From contig NZ_LFBV01000009.1 in NCBI RefSeq assembly GCF_001905345.1, positions 124,001 through 188,000 of the forward strand: a stretch of DNA of 64,000 bases, written 5' to 3'. The notes under the pieces were generated by a model that saw nothing but the letters and a program-made list of their open reading frames with translations, was not told the DNA's origin and searched no databases. This document shows, one piece after another, positions 25,033 through 33,122 of this stretch (its first letter is position 1; every line of letters begins with the position of its first letter). This DNA is from Streptomyces uncialis (GTDB taxonomy: Bacteria; Actinomycetota; Actinomycetes; Streptomycetales; Streptomycetaceae). The translations under genes and the position numbers were made by a program.

Positions 25033-25064
25033 GCGGAAAACGGGACCCGTTCCGCCACTACACT
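25033..25064 (+). promoter_or_regulatory. Probable serA promoter with palindrome
   Basis: TACACT (25059-25064) is a fair -10 element. Immediately upstream is a perfect odd palindrome ACGGGACCCGT (25040-25050), overlapped by GCGGAA...TTCCGC (25033-25038, 25050-25055). The dyad sits in the -35/-10 spacer, a normal place for an operator. No regulator is encoded next to it. Confidence 0.4.
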
Positions 25065-25178
25065 GCACAGCACATACGCGTCAGGCCCACAGCGTCGTGC
25101 GTCTTCCACGCGGCAAGCATCCCTCCACCGCCTGCGGCCGTCGGGACGGCCGTCCGCAATGGACTTGTGAGGACTCAC

Positions 25179-26783
25179 GTGAGCACTGCTGCCAACGGCA
25201 AACCGGTCGTACTCATCGCTGAAGAGCTGTCGCCCGCGACTGTCGACGCGCTGGGGCCCGACTTCGAGATCCGGCACTGCAACGGCGCCGACCGCGCCGA
25301 ACTGCTGCCCGCCATCGCCGATGTCGACGCCATCCTGATCCGCTCGGCCACCAAGGTCGACGCCGAGGCCATCGCCGCGGCCCGCAAGCTGCGGGTCGTC
25401 GCCCGCGCGGGCGTCGGTCTCGACAACGTCGACGTGTCCTCGGCCACCAAGGCCGGCGTGATGGTCGTCAACGCGCCCACCTCCAACATCGTCACGGCCG
25501 CCGAGCTGGCCTGTGGTCTGCTGGTGGCCACCGCGCGCAACATCCCGCAGGCCAACGCCGCCCTCAAGAACGGCGAGTGGAAGCGCTCCAAGTACACCGG
25601 CGTCGAGCTGGCGGAGAAGACCCTCGGGGTCGTGGGCCTCGGTCGCATCGGGGCGCTCGTCGCGCAGCGGATGTCCGCGTTCGGCATGAAGGTCGTCGCG
25701 TACGACCCGTATGTGCAGCCCGCGCGTGCCGCGCAGATGGGCGTGAAGGTCCTCTCGCTGGACGAGCTGCTGGCGGTCTCGGACTTCATCACCGTGCACC
25801 TCCCGAAGACGCCCGAGACGCTGGGCCTCATCGGTGACGACGCGCTGCACAAGGTGAAGCCGTCGGTCCGGATCGTGAACGCCGCGCGCGGTGGCATCGT
25901 CGACGAGGAGGCGCTGTACTCGGCGCTGAAGGAGGGCCGGGTCGCGGGCGCCGGTCTGGACGTCTACGCCAAGGAGCCCTGCACGGACTCCCCGCTGTTC
26001 CAGTTCGACCAGGTCGTCTGCACCCCGCACCTCGGGGCCTCCACCGACGAGGCGCAGGAGAAGGCGGGTATCGCCGTCGCGCGTTCCGTGCGTCTCGCGC
26101 TCGCCGGTGAGCTGGTGCCCGACGCGGTGAACGTCCAGGGCGGGGTCATCGCGCAGGACGTCAAGCCGGGTCTGCCGCTGGCCGAGCGGCTGGGCCGGAT
26201 CTTCACCGCGCTGGCGGGCGAGGTCGCCGTCCGGCTCGATGTCGAGGTCTACGGCGAGATCACCCAGCACGATGTGAAGGTTCTCGAACTGAGCGCCCTG
26301 AAGGGGGTGTTCGAGGACGTCGTGGACGAGACGGTGTCCTATGTGAACGCCCCGCTGTTCGCGCAGGAGCGCGGGGTGGAGGTCCGGCTGACGACCTCCA
26401 GCGAGTCGCCCGACCACCGCAATGTGGTGACCGTGCGCGGCACCCTCGGGGACGGTCAGGAGATCTCGGTCTCCGGCACCCTGGCCGGGCCCAAGCACCA
26501 CCAGAAGATCGTCGCGATCGGTGAGCACGACATCGATCTGGCGCTCACCGACCACATGGTCGTCCTGAAGTACGCGGACCGTCCGGGTGTCGTCGGCGCG
26601 GTCGGCCGTGTCCTCGGTGAGGCGGGTATCAACATCGCCGGTATGCAGGTCTCGCGTGCGGCGGTCGGGGGCGAGGCCCTCGCGGTCCTCACCGTCGACG
26701 ACACGGTGTCGCCCACCGTCCTCGCGGAGCTGGGCGAGGAGATCGGCGCGGTGTCCGCCCGCTCGGTGAACCTCACCGGCTGA
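25179..26783 (+). CDS. serA: D-3-phosphoglycerate dehydrogenase
   Basis: First enzyme of serine synthesis, oxidising 3-phosphoglycerate to 3-phosphohydroxypyruvate with NAD. The 534-aa product is the long actinobacterial form: catalytic domain with LGVVGLGRIGALVAQRM (about 149-165), catalytic Arg in IVNAARGGIVDEEAL (about 234), Glu in GAGLDVYAKEP (about 264), His in CTPHLGASTDEAQEK (about 283); then an intervening domain and a C-terminal ACT domain (KYADRPGVVGAVGRVLGEAG, about 464-483) that usually binds serine. GTG 25179 follows GAGGA; GTG 25167 would add four residues. A strong terminator follows. Confidence 0.97.
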   Translation: MSTAANGKPVVLIAEELSPATVDALGPDFEIRHCNGADRAELLPAIADVDAILIRSATKVDAEAIAAARKLRVVARAGVGLDNVDVSSATKAGVMVVNAPTSNIVTAAELACGLLVATARNIPQANAALKNGEWKRSKYTGVELAEKTLGVVGLGRIGALVAQRMSAFGMKVVAYDPYVQPARAAQMGVKVLSLDELLAVSDFITVHLPKTPETLGLIGDDALHKVKPSVRIVNAARGGIVDEEALYSALKEGRVAGAGLDVYAKEPCTDSPLFQFDQVVCTPHLGASTDEAQEKAGIAVARSVRLALAGELVPDAVNVQGGVIAQDVKPGLPLAERLGRIFTALAGEVAVRLDVEVYGEITQHDVKVLELSALKGVFEDVVDETVSYVNAPLFAQERGVEVRLTTSSESPDHRNVVTVRGTLGDGQEISVSGTLAGPKHHQKIVAIGEHDIDLALTDHMVVLKYADRPGVVGAVGRVLGEAGINIAGMQVSRAAVGGEALAVLTVDDTVSPTVLAELGEEIGAVSARSVNLTG

Positions 26784-26801
26784 GCCGCCCCCGTATGACC
26801 C

Positions 26802-26842
26802 GGACGGGTCCGGTCGCCCCCCTGTGGCGACCGGACCCGTCC
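26802..26842. terminator. Bidirectional terminator between serA and the MFS gene
   Basis: A perfect 17-bp stem GGACGGGTCCGGTCGCC / GGCGACCGGACCCGTCC with a 7-base loop, 18 bases after the serA stop and 27 bases from the end of the convergent MFS gene. Confidence 0.88.
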
Positions 26843-26869
26843 AGTTCTCCCCGAGCCGGACGAGAGGCC

Positions 26870-28453
26870 CTAGACGGCCTGTCGTCCGGCTTCGTGGTTC
26901 TTGTCCCGGCAGGCGTGGGCCGGGCCGGGTCCCCGTCGCAGCAGGGTGAGGGCCAGCACGGTGGCGATCATCAGCGCCGTCGCGCCGCCGAGCGCCGCGG
27001 CCCGCATGCCGTCCGTGAAGGCCTCCCGGGCGACGGCTGCCAGAGCGTCACCCACCGGTCCGGGCAGGTGCCCGGCCGCCACGAGGGCACCGCCGAGGGT
27101 CTCGTGCGCCGCGTCCGGGACACCGGCGGGGGAGCCGTCCTCGATCCGGTGCCGGAAGACGGCCGTACCGATCGAGCCGAGCACCGCCATCCCCAGCGCG
27201 CCGCCGAACTCCTGCCCGGTCTCCAGCAGGGAGGACGCCGAGCCCGCGCGCTCCGGCGGGGTCGCGCCGAGGGCCAGATCCGTCATCAGGGCCATCACCG
27301 CGACGATCCCGCAGGCCAGGACGCCCGATCCGGCGAGCACCAGCCACAGGTCGTCCGTGCCGGCCAGCGAGAGCAGCAGGAAGCCGCCCCCCGAGATCAT
27401 GAACCCGGCGGCCACGACATGGGCGCGGGGCGCACCGCGCTGCACCACGGCGGTGGTGAGGGGCGCGACGACCCCGATCACGACCGAGGGCAGCAGCGAC
27501 CACAGCGCGGCCTCCAGGGCGCTCTTGCCGAGCACGGACTGGAGGTACTGGGTGGTGAAGTACGCGGAGCCCATCATCGCGAACATCGCGAGGGAGTTCA
27601 GGGTCACCGCGGGGCCGAAGCCGCGGCCCCGGAACAGCGCGGGGGAGATCAGCGGTGACGCGGCCGTGCGCTGACGGATCACGAACAGGACGGTGAAGAC
27701 CAGGCCGGCCACCAGGGACAGTACGTACGGGGTTTCGAAGCCCTCGGAGGGGATCTCCTTCAGGCCGTACACCAGGGGAAGCACGGCGGCCATCGACAGG
27801 GGCACGCTCAGCAGGTCGAAGCGGCCGGGGGCGGGGTCCTTGGACTCGGGGATCAGCAGCGGCGCGAGGACGAGCAGCAGTGCCATGGCGGGCAGGTTCA
27901 CCAGGAACACCGAGCCCCACCAGAAGTACTCGACGAGGACCCCGCTCATCACCGAGCCGAGCGCGACCCCGCCGGTCATCACCGCGGACCACACCCCGAT
28001 GGCCTTGGCGCGCTGGGCCGGGTCCCGGAACAGGCTGCGGACCAGGGCCAGGGTGGACGGCATGAGGGTGGCGCCGCCGATGCCGAGGATCGCGCGGGCG
28101 GCGATCAGCATCTCCGCGCTGTTCGCGTAGGCCGCGGCCAGCGATGCCGCGCCGAACGCGACCGCGCCGATCAGCAGCAGCCTGCGGCGTCCTATGCGGT
28201 CACCGATGGAGCCCATGGTCATCAGCAGGCCGGCGAGCACGAAGGCGTAGATGTCGAAGATCCAGAGCTGCTGGGTGCCGCTCGGGGCGAGGTCCGCGCT
28301 GATCGCCGGGACGGCGAAGTAGAGCACGGACACATCCATCGAGACCAGCAGCAGGGGCAGCATCAGGACCGCCAGCGCGGTCCACTCACGGCGTCCGGCC
28401 CGGGGCGCGGACATGGGTCCGGGCCCGGCGGCACCGGGTGCGGGATTCATCAT
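26870..28453 (-). CDS. MFS drug:H+ antiporter, DHA2 (14-TM) type
   Basis: A 527-aa multidrug-efflux-type membrane protein. It has the DHA2 layout of about 14 helices, motif A as GDRIGRRRLLLIG (about 83-95), motif C-like RAILGIGGATLMPSTLALVR, and an N-terminal MDVSVLYFAVPAI instead of the usual LD(x)TVVNVALP signature. Substrate unknown; the divergent TetR gene 118 bases away is the likely repressor, and the shared gap contains a 24-bp palindrome. ATG at 28453 and 28450 are alternatives and neither has a good ribosome site. The C-terminal 15 residues are basic and hydrophilic. Confidence 0.9.
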   Translation of the reverse strand: MMNPAPGAAGPGPMSAPRAGRREWTALAVLMLPLLLVSMDVSVLYFAVPAISADLAPSGTQQLWIFDIYAFVLAGLLMTMGSIGDRIGRRRLLLIGAVAFGAASLAAAYANSAEMLIAARAILGIGGATLMPSTLALVRSLFRDPAQRAKAIGVWSAVMTGGVALGSVMSGVLVEYFWWGSVFLVNLPAMALLLVLAPLLIPESKDPAPGRFDLLSVPLSMAAVLPLVYGLKEIPSEGFETPYVLSLVAGLVFTVLFVIRQRTAASPLISPALFRGRGFGPAVTLNSLAMFAMMGSAYFTTQYLQSVLGKSALEAALWSLLPSVVIGVVAPLTTAVVQRGAPRAHVVAAGFMISGGGFLLLSLAGTDDLWLVLAGSGVLACGIVAVMALMTDLALGATPPERAGSASSLLETGQEFGGALGMAVLGSIGTAVFRHRIEDGSPAGVPDAAHETLGGALVAAGHLPGPVGDALAAVAREAFTDGMRAAALGGATALMIATVLALTLLRRGPGPAHACRDKNHEAGRQAV

Positions 28454-28463
28454 GGGCAGGACT

Positions 28464-28520
28464 GTACGAGCGTGTAAGACGGTTGTCTAGTACGAGCGTT
28501 TAATACGTACGTATGGAACG
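28464..28520. promoter_or_regulatory. TetR/MFS intergenic operator region
   Basis: Contains a 24-bp dyad at 28497-28520: CGTT, TA, the perfect 12-bp palindrome ATACGTACGTAT (28503-28514), GG, AACG. The decamer GTACGAGCGT also occurs twice as a direct repeat (28464-28473 and 28490-28499). It lies between the divergent MFS exporter and tetR starts, which is the usual arrangement for a self-regulating TetR repressor. Confidence 0.75.
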
Positions 28521-28571
28521 TTTGTATGGGACGGATGTCCATGCCGGTCGTCCGGGGGTACGCTGCGCGCC

Positions 28572-29255
28572 ATGGGACACCGTGAGGATCTGCTCGAAGG
28601 CGCGAAGCGCTGTCTGCTGGAGAAGGGCTTCACACGGACGACCGCGCGCGACATCGTCAAGGAGTCCGGGACCAATCTGGCGTCCATCGGCTACCACTAC
28701 GGTTCCAAGGACGCCCTGCTGGCACAGGCGTACGTGGCGATGATCGGCGCGGTCGGGGACGCGTTCGAGGGGCTGGGGGAGGACCGCGTACCCGACGGGG
28801 ACGGCTCGCTCGAACGCTTCGAGAAGACCTGGGAGAACGTGATCCACACGTTCTCGCGGGACCGGCGGATCTGGCGGCTCAGCCTGGAGGTCTCGTTCCT
28901 CGGCGACGGTCTGCCGGGCGTACGGGAACACCTCGCCGCCGCCACGGGCTCCGCGCGTACCGGGCTGATGCCGCTCTTCGTCGGCGGCCCGGAACCCGAC
29001 CCCGACGACCCGGCGGCCCGCAGCCAGGGCGCCTTCTATGTGACGCTGCTCCAGGGGCTGCTGGTGCAGTGGCTGTTCGACCCGGCCACCGCCCCCAGCG
29101 CCAAGGAACTCACCGAGGGGCTGCGCCGGGTCATCACGGACGCCGGGGGCGTACCGGACACGGCCGCCGACCCGGGGACGGGCGCCCTCGCGGACGTGGA
29201 CACCACCGCCGACCCGGACACCGCCGCGCGTACGACGGACACCGGCGGCGCCTGA
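28572..29255 (+). CDS. TetR-family regulator, probable repressor of the MFS exporter
   Basis: A 227-aa regulator with an N-terminal TetR DNA-binding domain: EDLLEGAKRCLLEKGFTRTT (about 5-24) followed by the helix-turn-helix ARDIVKESGTNLASIGYHYG (about 25-44) and SKDALLAQAY. The rest is the ligand-binding helical domain, with a low-complexity Ala/Thr/Asp tail (about 195-227). It is divergent from the MFS gene and most likely represses it and itself through the palindrome in the gap. Ligand unknown. The ATG has no clear ribosome site. Confidence 0.9.
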   Translation: MGHREDLLEGAKRCLLEKGFTRTTARDIVKESGTNLASIGYHYGSKDALLAQAYVAMIGAVGDAFEGLGEDRVPDGDGSLERFEKTWENVIHTFSRDRRIWRLSLEVSFLGDGLPGVREHLAAATGSARTGLMPLFVGGPEPDPDDPAARSQGAFYVTLLQGLLVQWLFDPATAPSAKELTEGLRRVITDAGGVPDTAADPGTGALADVDTTADPDTAARTTDTGGA

Positions 29256-29316
29256 CCCTCCCGCTCCCGGAGCACCACTCACCGGCTCCCGGATCACCGG
29301 CTCACGGGACGGCGGA

Positions 29317-29733
29317 TCAGGGGACGGCGACCTCCCGCGGGGTGTCCACCCAGCAGACCTCCTCGCCGGTGGCCTCGTCCCGCTCCGGTGTCACCTGGAT
29401 CAGGGAGTCCAGCGCCTCGCGCGCGGCCAGCAGGTCGGAGATCGTGTCGTCGAGCCGGTCGCGCTCCCGCTCCAGATCGGGGAGGAGTCCGGAGCAGGCG
29501 ACCACCGGGCCTTCGCCGTCGTCCACCGTGCATGGCAGCAGCTCACCGATGACACGGGTGGTGAGCCCGGCGGCCAGCATGACGCGGATCGCCCGGACCG
29601 TACGGAGGTCCGGCTCGTCGTACTCGCGGTACCCGCTGGGCAGCCGCCGGGGCGTGAGCAGCCCCTGTTCCTCGTAGTAGCGCAGCAGTCGCTGGCTCAC
29701 TCCGGTCCGTCGGGAAAAGTCCCCCATACGCAC
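29317..29733 (-). CDS. MerR-family transcriptional regulator
   Basis: A 138-aa regulator with the MerR winged-helix N-terminus: VRMGDFSRRTGVSQRLLRYY (1-20), EEQGLLTPRRLPSGYREYDE (21-40), then a coiled-coil dimerisation helix (LLPDLERERDRLDDTISDLL). It contains no cysteine cluster typical of metal sensors at its end, so an organic ligand or redox/drug sensing role is more likely. The GTG at 29733 aligns with the Met of MRIGE-type starts; ATG 29727 is the alternative. It is divergent from the imine-reductase-like gene and likely acts on the long-spacer promoter between them. Confidence 0.9.
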   Translation of the reverse strand: MRMGDFSRRTGVSQRLLRYYEEQGLLTPRRLPSGYREYDEPDLRTVRAIRVMLAAGLTTRVIGELLPCTVDDGEGPVVACSGLLPDLERERDRLDDTISDLLAAREALDSLIQVTPERDEATGEEVCWVDTPREVAVP

Positions 29734-29758
29734 GTGACGGTCACCACACAAGTCCGGT

Positions 29759-29790
29759 TTGACTCTCACATCGATGTCAGACCCTAGCGT
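29759..29790 (+). promoter_or_regulatory. MerR-type long-spacer promoter with dyad
   Basis: TTGACT (-35, 29759-29764) and TAGCGT (-10, 29785-29790) are 20 bases apart, the abnormal spacing used by MerR activators. The spacer holds the 18-bp dyad TCTCACATCGATGTCAGA (29764-29781), symmetric except at one base pair. The start codon of the downstream gene lies 7 bases after the -10, so its transcript is probably leaderless. Confidence 0.8.
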
Positions 29791-29797
29791 GCCACGC

Positions 29798-30718
29798 ATG
29801 ACCTCACAGACGTCAACTCCCCAGCACAGCAAGCCCGCGGGCCCCGTCAGCGTGATCGGCCTCGGCCCGATGGGCCTCGCGCTCGCCGAAACCCTGCTCG
29901 ACAGGGGCCACTCCCTCACCGTCTGGAACCGGACCCCCACACGCGCCGACGACCTCGTCGCCCGGGGCGCCCGGCGCGCGCCGACCGCCGCCGACGCGGT
30001 GGCCGCCAGTCCCGTCACCGTCGTCTGTCTCAAGGACTACGCGACCCTGTACGACGTCCTCGACCCGGCCGCCGCCGTCCTCGCGGACAGCTTCCTCGTC
30101 AATCTCAACTCCGGTACCCCCGACGAGGCCCGTACCGCCGCCGACTGGGCCGCCGGGCACGGCGCCGGTTACCTCGACGGGGCGATCATGGTGCCGCCGC
30201 CGCTTGTCGGCGAGCCCGGCGCGGTGTTCCTGTACAGCGGGGCCCGCGACGCCTTCGACCGGCACCGCGACGCGCTCGCCACCCTCGGGGACCCCCGCTA
30301 CCTCGGTACCGACCCGGGCCTCGCGGTGCTCCACAACGCGGCGCTGCTCACCATGATGTACGCGACGATGAACGGCTGGCTGCACGCTACCGCCCTGGTC
30401 GGTTCGGCCGGTGTCACGGCCACCGGGTTCGCGGAACTCGCGCTCGGCTGGTTCATGCCCGCAGTGGTGGACCCCGCGTCCCTGCTCGCCCAGGCGCCCG
30501 ATCTGGACCGGTCCCACTACCCCGGTGACCTCGGCACCATGGAGATGAACCTCAACGCGCTGGAGCACATCGCCCACACCAGCGCGGAGCAGGGCGTCCA
30601 TACCGAACAGCCGCTCCTGATGCGGGACATCGCCCGGCGCGCGGTGGCCGAGGGCCATGGCGAGCAGAACTACCTGGCCCTCTTCGAGGTGTTCAAGAAG
30701 GCGCTGCCGGCCGTCTGA
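29798..30718 (+). CDS. NADPH-dependent imine reductase-like oxidoreductase
   Basis: A 306-aa protein of the beta-hydroxyacid dehydrogenase fold closest to bacterial imine reductases (IREDs). N-terminal Rossmann motif VSVIGLGPMGLALAETLL (about 17-34) and NADPH-type VWNRTPTRADDL (about 42-53); NLNSGT (about 105); and the IRED-like block GYLDGAIMVPPPLVGEPGA (about 125-143), FLYSGARDAFDRH, YLGTDPGLAVLHNAALL. At the position where IREDs carry a proton-donating Asp or Tyr there is Asn180, so the chemistry may differ. The natural substrate is unknown. The start at 29798 fits a leaderless transcript. Its 3' end overlaps the convergent PucR gene by 26 bases. Confidence 0.85.
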   Translation: MTSQTSTPQHSKPAGPVSVIGLGPMGLALAETLLDRGHSLTVWNRTPTRADDLVARGARRAPTAADAVAASPVTVVCLKDYATLYDVLDPAAAVLADSFLVNLNSGTPDEARTAADWAAGHGAGYLDGAIMVPPPLVGEPGAVFLYSGARDAFDRHRDALATLGDPRYLGTDPGLAVLHNAALLTMMYATMNGWLHATALVGSAGVTATGFAELALGWFMPAVVDPASLLAQAPDLDRSHYPGDLGTMEMNLNALEHIAHTSAEQGVHTEQPLLMRDIARRAVAEGHGEQNYLALFEVFKKALPAV

Positions 30719-31949
30719 CGGCGCTCCCGCCGGTGCGCTCCAGCCGGGCCGCCTTGAGGGCCATGTGCAGCAGCAGCCGGTCCTCGCCGTCGTCGAGGCG
30801 CAGTCCGGTGAGCTGTTCGACGCGGGACAGCCGGTAGTACAGGGTCTGGCGGTGGATGCCGAGTTCGGCGGCGGTGCGGCCCGCCTGGCCCGACAGGTCC
30901 AGATAGACCTCGGCGGTACGGGCGAGTTCCTGGTGCGCGGGGGTCAGCAGCTCCCGGGCCGCCGGGTCGGCGGGGCCACCGGTGGGCAGGGCCGTCAGCA
31001 GCCGGTACGGGCCGATGGCCGACCACTCGGCCACCGGACCGAACCGGGGCTCGGCCAGCGCCGCCCGGGCCGCCGCCGCGGCCTCCTGCCACGCGGTCGC
31101 CAGATCCGCCAGCTCACGGCGGAGGTCACCGACCCCGGCCATCGGGGCGCCGTCCGCCGGGGTACGGGAGGCGGCGGGCCGCCGTCCGGGCGGCGGGCCC
31201 GCCACCGTGTCCCGCAGCCGGGCGGCGACCGCCACGGCCGGACCCGGGTCGTCGGGGGTGCGCAGCCGTACCAGGACGGCGAGTGCCTGGCCGTCCGGAC
31301 CCCAGGGCAGCGCGCACAGCGCGGTCGCGGCGGGCAGCGAGCGGGCGGACGGCAGCGGCTGTGCGGAGCCGTCCGGGGCCGCCCAGGGCGCGACGCACAC
31401 GACCGTGTGCAGCCCGTCGGCGCGGGCGCCCAGCGCCGTGCGCAGCGCGGAGGTGGCCATGTCCCGCTGCCAGCCGCGCTCCGCCGTCAGCACGGCCCGC
31501 AGCTCACGGGTGAGGTCCGCGCCCGCCTGTTCCTCGTCCGCGAGCAGGACGCCGATCCGCGCGGCGACGTCCATCGCGGCGGCGAGCCGCGCGTCGGACG
31601 GCCCGGGATCGTCGTCCAGCAGCCACACATAGCCGAGGACGACACCCCGATGGCGTACCGGCAGACAGATCCTGCCGCGCATCACCCCCGCCTCCGGGGC
31701 CGCCGGGATCCGGACCGGGCCGGTCGCCCGGGTGATGCCGAACCCCTCGAACCAGGCGCGGACCGCCGCGGTGGAACCCCGGGTGAGGATCGAACGGGTC
31801 CTGACCGGGTCCATGGCGCTGTCGTCGTCGCTGTCGTGGGCGCCGAACGCGATCAGCCGGAAGTCCCGGTTCTCCAGGGTCGCGGGGGCTCCGAGCAGCG
31901 CCGAGATCTCGTCGACGAGCTCCTGGTGGTCGTCCATGTCGCCCTTCAC
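30693..31949 (-). CDS. PucR-family regulator of proline catabolism (probable)
   Basis: A 418-aa regulator: N-terminal sensor (LVDEISALLGAPATLENRDF; LPVRHRGVVLGYVWLLDDDP) and a C-terminal PucR helix-turn-helix (DLSGQAGRTAAELGIHRQTL, YYRLSRVEQLTGLRL, about 360-400). It is divergent from proline dehydrogenase and pruA, so it most likely controls them, perhaps sensing proline; this is inference from position. GTG 31949 (VKGDMDDHQELVDEISALL) is preserved as start because GGGAGTC precedes it and homologues start near there in my memory; ATGs at 31970, 31961 and 32009 are possible. The 3' end overlaps the IRED-like gene by 26 bases. Confidence 0.85.
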   Translation of the reverse strand: MKGDMDDHQELVDEISALLGAPATLENRDFRLIAFGAHDSDDDSAMDPVRTRSILTRGSTAAVRAWFEGFGITRATGPVRIPAAPEAGVMRGRICLPVRHRGVVLGYVWLLDDDPGPSDARLAAAMDVAARIGVLLADEEQAGADLTRELRAVLTAERGWQRDMATSALRTALGARADGLHTVVCVAPWAAPDGSAQPLPSARSLPAATALCALPWGPDGQALAVLVRLRTPDDPGPAVAVAARLRDTVAGPPPGRRPAASRTPADGAPMAGVGDLRRELADLATAWQEAAAAARAALAEPRFGPVAEWSAIGPYRLLTALPTGGPADPAARELLTPAHQELARTAEVYLDLSGQAGRTAAELGIHRQTLYYRLSRVEQLTGLRLDDGEDRLLLHMALKAARLERTGGSAVRRPAAPS

Positions 31950-31986
31950 GACTCCCATCATCCGGCACATCCGCCCCTTCCTCATA

Positions 31987-32027
31987 CAGATGTCTGAGAT
32001 CGCGGGCACGGATGCGTGACAGCTGTC
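31987..32027. promoter_or_regulatory. Two dyads between the PucR gene and proline dehydrogenase
   Basis: CAGATGTCTG (31987-31996, arms CAGA/TCTG) and GACAGCTGTC (32018-32027, perfect 10-bp palindrome), with centres 31 bases (about three helical turns) apart. They lie in the divergent gap and are reasonable operator candidates for the PucR-type regulator. Confidence 0.5.
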
Positions 32028-32152
32028 GATGGCCCAGGATCGGAGCGATCCCTAGGTTTCACGGAGGTTCTTCCGCCGTACCCGCAGCGTTCAGCCCCCG
32101 TGCCGGACCGTCCCGGGCACGGTCTGTTCGTCTCTCTCCGTGGAGGTGGCCC

Positions 32153-33079
32153 GTGCTGGGTCCCGTGATTCTCGCCGCTTCGCGCAGCGACCGGATGCGC
32201 CGCTTCGTGTCGGCGGCACCGGGCACCAAGCAGGTCGTGGCCCGGTTCATCGCCGGTGAGACCGTCGACCAGGTGATCCCGATCGTGCGCGAGGCCGCCG
32301 AGCGGGGCCTGGAGGTCACCCTCGACGTCGTCGGTGAGGACATCACCACCCGCGAGCAGTCCTTCGCCGCCCGTGACGCCTATCTGGAGCTGATCGGGCA
32401 GCTCGAAGACCTCGGGCTCGGTGAGCGCGCCGAGATGTCGGTGAAGCTGTCCATGTTCGGCCAGGCCCTGGAGGGCGGCCACGAGCTGGCGCTCGCCAAT
32501 GTGCGGCCCGTCGTCGAAGCCGCCGCCGCGATCGGCACCACCGTCACCCTGGACGCCGAGGACCACACCACCCTCGACTCGATGTTCGCCATCCACTCCG
32601 CGCTGCGTGAGGACTTCCCGCAGACCGGTTGCGTCATCCAGGCGTACCTCTTCCGCACCGAGGACGACGCCCGCCGGCTCGCCGCCGAGGGCTGCCGGGT
32701 ACGGATCGTGAAGGGCGCCTACAAGGAGCCCGCGACCGTCGCCCACCAGGACAAGGCCGAGATCGACAAGGCGTACGTCCGGGTCCTGCGCATCCTGATG
32801 GAGGGCGAGGGGTACCCGATGATCGGGTCCCACGACCCGCGCCTGATCTCCATCACCCAGGACCTCGCCCGGCGCGCCGGGCGCAAACTGGACGAGTACG
32901 AGTTCCAGATGCTCTACGGCATCCGCAGCGAGGAACACCTGAGGCTGGCCGCCGAGGGACACCGCATGCGCGTCTACACCGCGTACGGAACCGACTGGTA
33001 CGGCTACTTCATGCGGCGTCTCGCGGAGAAGCCCGCGAACCTGCTGTTCTTCGCCCGCTCCATCCTCACCAAGGGCTGA
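32153..33079 (+). CDS. Proline dehydrogenase (monofunctional)
   Basis: FAD-dependent TIM-barrel enzyme oxidising L-proline to pyrroline-5-carboxylate, peripheral on the membrane side of the cytoplasm. The 308-aa length is the short monofunctional form. Family motifs: VTLDVVGEDI (about 48-57), SVKLSMFG (about 95-102), VTLDAEDHTTLDSMF (about 130-144), VRIVKGAYKEPATVAHQDKA (about 182-201), MIGSHDPRL and the C-terminal FQMLYGI plus YTAYGTDWYGYFMRRLAEKP. GTG 32153 follows GGAGGT at 5 bases. It is coupled to pruA 43 bases downstream; together they convert proline to glutamate. Names putB or PRODH are used in the genus; I leave the symbol blank. Confidence 0.95.
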   Translation: MLGPVILAASRSDRMRRFVSAAPGTKQVVARFIAGETVDQVIPIVREAAERGLEVTLDVVGEDITTREQSFAARDAYLELIGQLEDLGLGERAEMSVKLSMFGQALEGGHELALANVRPVVEAAAAIGTTVTLDAEDHTTLDSMFAIHSALREDFPQTGCVIQAYLFRTEDDARRLAAEGCRVRIVKGAYKEPATVAHQDKAEIDKAYVRVLRILMEGEGYPMIGSHDPRLISITQDLARRAGRKLDEYEFQMLYGIRSEEHLRLAAEGHRMRVYTAYGTDWYGYFMRRLAEKPANLLFFARSILTKG

Positions 33080-33122
33080 GCGCTCCCCGACCCCTCCCGA
33101 CCCTTTAGGAGACACGGAACCC

